64,000 bases of DNA from Pseudomonas japonica (GTDB lineage: Bacteria > Pseudomonadota > Gammaproteobacteria > Pseudomonadales > Pseudomonadaceae): the NCBI RefSeq assembly GCF_900188455.1, contig NZ_FZOL01000009.1:176514-240513 (forward strand), read 5' to 3'. Positions 60,898 to 64,000 of the stretch are shown here, piece by piece (the first letter of the stretch is position 1; each line of letters starts with the position of its first letter). A model generated the notes under the pieces. It searched no databases and was not told the origin of the DNA. It was given only the letters and a program-made list of their open reading frames with translations. The position numbers were made by a program, and so were the translations under genes.

Positions 60898-62472
60898 ATG
60901 TTCAAGTTCCCCACCACCTTCCTGGCTCAATGGCTGGCCGGTTTCTTCCTGCTGTGCCTGCACATGGCAACCGCTTCGGCAGCCGCTCCGGCCACACTGG
61001 AAAACGCCAGCCTGAATCTGCAGTTCAACCTCGCCGACGGCAGCGTCCGACACTGGCGCCTGCCACAATTGCGGGATGCGACAGGACAGGAACAGGACAT
61101 GGCCGCGCCCGAGGGGCGCCTGTTCGCCCTGACCGGCAAATTGGCCGGCAAGGACCTGCATGAATGGGAAACCCTGGCGGGCGGCTGGAAGATTCGCGAA
61201 CAGTCACCGGACACCCTGGTCATGGTCCTGGAGCAGGCGGACCAACCGTTCACCCTGACCAGACGCTGGCACCTGCGAGAACAGAGCTGGCGCGCGGATT
61301 TCGCTGTCGAACTGCGCTACCAGACCGCAGCCAGCAGTGCTGACGACCAACTTGAGCTGCAGGTCGGACCCGGCATCGGCGAACTGCCAGCGCATGGGCT
61401 TGGCATGGGGCAGAGCATCTATTCGTACACCGAGCTGGTGTACCGCGACAACGACGGGGTCCAGACGCTGCGCCTGGGGGATGCGGATAACCAGCAGTTT
61501 TCCGCCGACCAGGCTGCACAGACGACCTGGCTCGGCCTGCAAAGCCGTTATCTGGCCATGATCCTCAGCGCCGCCAACGACAACGCCATGCACGCGGACT
61601 GGCAGGCCAGCGTGCCGCGACTACCCGAAACAGAGGCCGAGCTGGCGCCGTTCCGCACCTCCGTCAGCATCCGCCTGCCCATCCATGCAACCACCTCCGC
61701 GCAAGAATTCCAGTGGCACGTGTTCGGCGGTGGCAAGGCCTATGAGGCGCTCACCAGCACCGAACCGGATCTTGGTGGCCTGCTGTTTTCCAGCCTGTGG
61801 AACTGGATGCGCGGATTGAGCCTGGGCATCATGCAGGTCCTGGAGTCGATCCAGCACATCATCGGCGACTGGGGCCTGTCCATCATTCTCCTGGCCTTCC
61901 TGATCCGTCTCGTCATGTACCCGATGGCGAAGAAAACCATCTCGGCCCAGAAGAAATTCGCCGCGATCCAGGCGCGAATCCAGCCCGAGCTGCAGGAAAT
62001 CCGCAGGAACTACAAGGGCGGGGAACAGAGCGAGCGCATCCTGCAGCTCTACGAACACCACCAGGTCAGCCCCTTGGCCGGCTTGAAGCCGCTGCTCATC
62101 GTTCTGGTTCAGGTGCCGGTATTCGTCGCCCTCTTCCATCTGCTGGGACAGACCTTCGAACTGCGCGACGCATCGTTCCTCTGGATCAAGACCCTGGCGG
62201 AACCCGACCAACTCTTCCCGCTTGGCACCGACCTGCCGATCTTCGGCGCCTATTTCAATCTGCTGCCGGTACTGATGGCCTTCACCACCTTGCTGAGCAT
62301 CAAACTGGCGTCGGTACCGGACGGCCAGTCCGCGGCTCGCCAAGCGATATCGTCGGGCCTCATGGGGCTCGGCTTCTTCGTGCTGTTCTACTCGTTCCCT
62401 TCAGGGATGGTGCTGTACTGGACCGTTGCCAACATCCTGCAGGTCACCCACCAGAAAATTGCCAAAGGTTGA
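60898..62472 (+). CDS. YidC/Oxa1-family membrane insertase (cluster paralogue)
   Basis: A 524-residue protein. Signal peptide/first helix 1-29, a large periplasmic domain (about 33-295) and a YidC core with GDWGLSIILLAFLIRLVMYP carrying the groove arginine R337, GLKPLLIVLVQVPVFVALF and FPSGMVLYWTVANILQ. The periplasmic domain is diverged and the overall protein is shorter than housekeeping YidC. Its presence in an envelope-polymer cluster suggests a dedicated insertase, for example for the pseudopilin-tailed or small membrane protein. A second in-frame ATG (60835) is possible; 60898 gives a proper signal peptide. Confidence 0.85.
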   Translation: MFKFPTTFLAQWLAGFFLLCLHMATASAAAPATLENASLNLQFNLADGSVRHWRLPQLRDATGQEQDMAAPEGRLFALTGKLAGKDLHEWETLAGGWKIREQSPDTLVMVLEQADQPFTLTRRWHLREQSWRADFAVELRYQTAASSADDQLELQVGPGIGELPAHGLGMGQSIYSYTELVYRDNDGVQTLRLGDADNQQFSADQAAQTTWLGLQSRYLAMILSAANDNAMHADWQASVPRLPETEAELAPFRTSVSIRLPIHATTSAQEFQWHVFGGGKAYEALTSTEPDLGGLLFSSLWNWMRGLSLGIMQVLESIQHIIGDWGLSIILLAFLIRLVMYPMAKKTISAQKKFAAIQARIQPELQEIRRNYKGGEQSERILQLYEHHQVSPLAGLKPLLIVLVQVPVFVALFHLLGQTFELRDASFLWIKTLAEPDQLFPLGTDLPIFGAYFNLLPVLMAFTTLLSIKLASVPDGQSAARQAISSGLMGLGFFVLFYSFPSGMVLYWTVANILQVTHQKIAKG

Positions 62473-62484
62473 AGGATCATCAGC

Positions 62485-63846
62485 ATGATCGAAAGCTACA
62501 TCGCCCGTTATCTGCCAGGCGTGAACGCGGCACCGCTCAGGGACGCCCACTTCGACACCGCGGCGCGGCTGATCGCCTGTGCTGGACGCTCCGATTGGAG
62601 CCGTGAAGAGTTCGAGCTGCTGGAGTTTCTGTGCAAGCGCGTCGAGATATCACGCTGCCTGTACGAGAGCTACCTGGACAATGGACGAAGAGCCAGCACC
62701 CGCCTGCTGGCGACGCAACCCTCCGTGCTGGCATTGCTGGTGCTGCTGAAGGACATGATTCGCCTGCTGCACCTTCAGGATCCCAGCAGCGCAATCAAAC
62801 GACTCAACGCTGCACTCAAGCTGCGCGACTCGCTGAAGACCCGGGAGATCGAGCTGGACAAGGACCTGCTGGAATTCGTGGACACTTGCGTTACGCAGTT
62901 CTTCGAGCAACACACCAGTTCCCCAGTGAATTTGGTCAGTGCTTCGCTCAGCACTCATGCAGCAGTGACAGCCCTGCCAATCACTGTACTGTTCTGGGAA
63001 GGTCCGATCGCTCGTGCTTACCTGGCCATCTTGAAAGGCATGGGGTTACGGCCGGAAAAGATCATTCAGTTAGTGTCCGCGAACGACCTTGCCAGCAAGA
63101 AGCCTGTTGGACGTTTCCTTCCTGGTGCCTTGCGCCTGGCCTACGCGCAATCCAGACAACGCAACAGCATCCATCACTGGTCAGGCGTGCTTCAACGCAC
63201 GGAAACACCTCTATTTCAAGGCATGCGAAAGGAAGTCGAAAACACGTTCGATATTTCCCCCAAAGTCATCGATGACGCGCTCGCCCTGCACGACCTGAAC
63301 GAATATTCCTCCGACGTTGAACAACTGCTGGTGAACGATCTGGCCGATGAGCGCCTGCAACGACGACTCGAAGCACTGTCGGCTACCCAGGTCCTGTTCA
63401 CTGGTGGAGGCATTGTTCCGAAACAACTGCTGGAGCTGCAACATCTCAGGTTCATTCACGTCCATCCGGGCTTCCTGCCGGAAGTACGCGGTGCCGATTG
63501 CGCACTCTGGTCCCAACTGATGAAGGGGTGCACTTCAGCAACGTGCTTCTACATGGCGCCGGGGATCGATGATGGTGACGTGATACACGCCGCCTGGCTG
63601 CCGCCGCTCGGCTTCAGAATGGACACCGGTGCTATTGGGCTGAAATCACTCTACAGGGCCACCTATGCGTTTTTCGATCCCTGGATTCGGGCCAGCGTGC
63701 TCCGCCAGGCGACGGCATTGACCCAAGGCTTTACCAACGTCGCGGTCCAGCCCCAGATCGAAGAAGACAGTGTCACCTATCACTTCATGCACGAACGTAT
63801 CCAAAGCGCAGCATTCGAAGCGCTGTTCCAGAAGACCGAGCAATAA
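62485..63846 (+). CDS. Formyltransferase-fold protein with helical N-terminal extension
   Basis: A 453-residue protein. Residues 1-150 form a helical region without recognised family; residues about 165-370 match the methionyl-tRNA/GART formyltransferase fold (VLFWEGPIARAYLAILKG, FIHVHPGFLPEVRGAD, GIDDGDVIHAAW). In the usual N-x-H triad the Asn position is H325 while H327 and D362 are kept, so catalysis may be altered. Sugar-amine formylation (as in WbtJ/ArnA-type enzymes) is one possibility. It is 12 bases after the YidC paralogue, with GAAGGA as ribosome site, and is the last gene of the cluster. GC is somewhat lower in 62.9-63.4 kb. Confidence 0.75.
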   Translation: MIESYIARYLPGVNAAPLRDAHFDTAARLIACAGRSDWSREEFELLEFLCKRVEISRCLYESYLDNGRRASTRLLATQPSVLALLVLLKDMIRLLHLQDPSSAIKRLNAALKLRDSLKTREIELDKDLLEFVDTCVTQFFEQHTSSPVNLVSASLSTHAAVTALPITVLFWEGPIARAYLAILKGMGLRPEKIIQLVSANDLASKKPVGRFLPGALRLAYAQSRQRNSIHHWSGVLQRTETPLFQGMRKEVENTFDISPKVIDDALALHDLNEYSSDVEQLLVNDLADERLQRRLEALSATQVLFTGGGIVPKQLLELQHLRFIHVHPGFLPEVRGADCALWSQLMKGCTSATCFYMAPGIDDGDVIHAAWLPPLGFRMDTGAIGLKSLYRATYAFFDPWIRASVLRQATALTQGFTNVAVQPQIEEDSVTYHFMHERIQSAAFEALFQKTEQ

Positions 63847-63853
63847 TCGAGTC

Positions 63854-63870
63854 GCGGGGCCTAGCCCCGC
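63854..63870 (+). terminator. Hairpin ending the envelope cluster
   Basis: GCGGGGC-CTA-GCCCCGC, a perfect 7-bp stem starting 8 bases after the last stop. No T-run follows. Confidence 0.55.
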
Positions 63871-63912
63871 AGACTTGCAGAACAGGTTGGATTTTCTGTA
63901 GCGGAAAAGACA

Positions 63913-63944
63913 AAACCCCTACCTGCATCAGCAGATAGGGGTTT
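63913..63944 (-). terminator. Terminator of the rRNA operon
   Basis: AAACCCCTACCTGC and GCAGATAGGGGTTT pair with one mismatch around a 4-base loop. On the minus strand the stem ends in GGGGTTTT and continues GTCTTTTCC, about 12 bases after the 5S 3' end. Confidence 0.85.
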
Positions 63945-63955
63945 CGGAATTGAAT

Positions 63956-64000
63956 CTTGACGATGACCTACTCTCACATGGAGAAGCTCCACACTACCAT
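63956..64000 (-). rRNA. rrf: 5S rRNA, 3' part (runs off right edge)
   Basis: The minus strand reads ATGGTAGTGTGGAGCTTCTC at the window edge and ends in GAGAGTAGGTCATCGTCAAG, the conserved 3' portion of gammaproteobacterial 5S rRNA. The 5' two thirds and the rest of the operon lie beyond the right edge. Confidence 0.95.

Noticed and set aside
63854..63944. tRNA or attachment site at the cluster-rRNA border
   Set aside because: Only two hairpins and the 5S 3' end are present; no cloverleaf or direct repeat was found.

Overview
The window is about 64% GC, dense in genes, and reads as a chromosome segment of a Pseudomonas of the putida/fluorescens lineage. The evidence is the lexA2-imuA-imuB-dnaE2 cassette, a CrcY-type catabolite-repression RNA between mvaB and an mgtC-like gene, a LiuR-type MerR regulator beside mvaB, Pseudomonas-style REP pairs built on 'GGCTTGCC' cores, and FecI/FecR/TonB-receptor and multicopper-oxidase modules. 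Gene order around mvaB-crcY-mgtC and around the FixJ-type regulator / acyl-CoA ligase resembles that I remember for P. putida; that is recollection, not a search.

Layout. 1-5 kb: a truncated acyl-CoA dehydrogenase, two LysR regulators, a two-subunit 3-oxoacid CoA-transferase and an aldo/keto reductase. 5.3-11 kb: the LexA2-controlled mutagenesis cassette, four genes closely packed on the minus strand, with a LexA2 box at the lexA2 start. 11-13.7 kb: a HAD phosphatase, liuR-mvaB, then the crcY RNA with its sigma-54 promoter. 13.7-22 kb: MgtC-like protein, a small Pseudomonas protein, an orphan CcoG, a MocR-type regulator, a hybrid histidine kinase, an AT-richer OLD-family ATPase/TOPRIM nuclease, and an SDR. 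22.3-25.6 kb: copper resistance (copA, copB, DUF411 protein). 25.7-31.3 kb: cation/proton antiporter, YqaA, DinB-like protein, a ZapE paralogue, and a PQQ-type sugar dehydrogenase with a small exported protein. 31.4-35.4 kb: an iron-type cell-surface signalling unit (TonB receptor, FecR, ECF sigma). 35.5-45.6 kb: small envelope/stress proteins, a FixL/FixJ-like pair, an acyl-CoA ligase and dehydrogenase, an orphan FecR and a Na+/H+-antiporter-type transporter. 45.9-52.4 kb: a chemoreceptor, a PepSY-PepSY-regulator-kinase operon joined by 4-base overlaps, a patatin-like protein and queD.

52.7-63.8 kb is the most interesting part: eight same-strand genes, four of them overlapping or nearly so, ending against an oppositely oriented rRNA operon (partial 5S at the right edge). 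Three consecutive genes (a PEP-synthase-like kinase, a class-I amidotransferase/C26 hydrolase and a LicC-like nucleotidyltransferase) match the enzyme set that makes cytidine diphosphoramidate from glutamine, ATP and CTP for the Campylobacter capsule. They sit with a TagB-like CDP-alcohol phosphotransferase, a membrane alkaline-phosphatase-superfamily protein, a 75-residue membrane protein, a second YidC-type insertase and a formyltransferase-fold protein. I infer an envelope or exopolysaccharide phosphoramidate-modification system that I do not recognise as described in Pseudomonas.

No tRNA, CRISPR array, insertion sequence or prophage was seen. Function assignments rest on reading motifs and domain order by eye; no database search was run.
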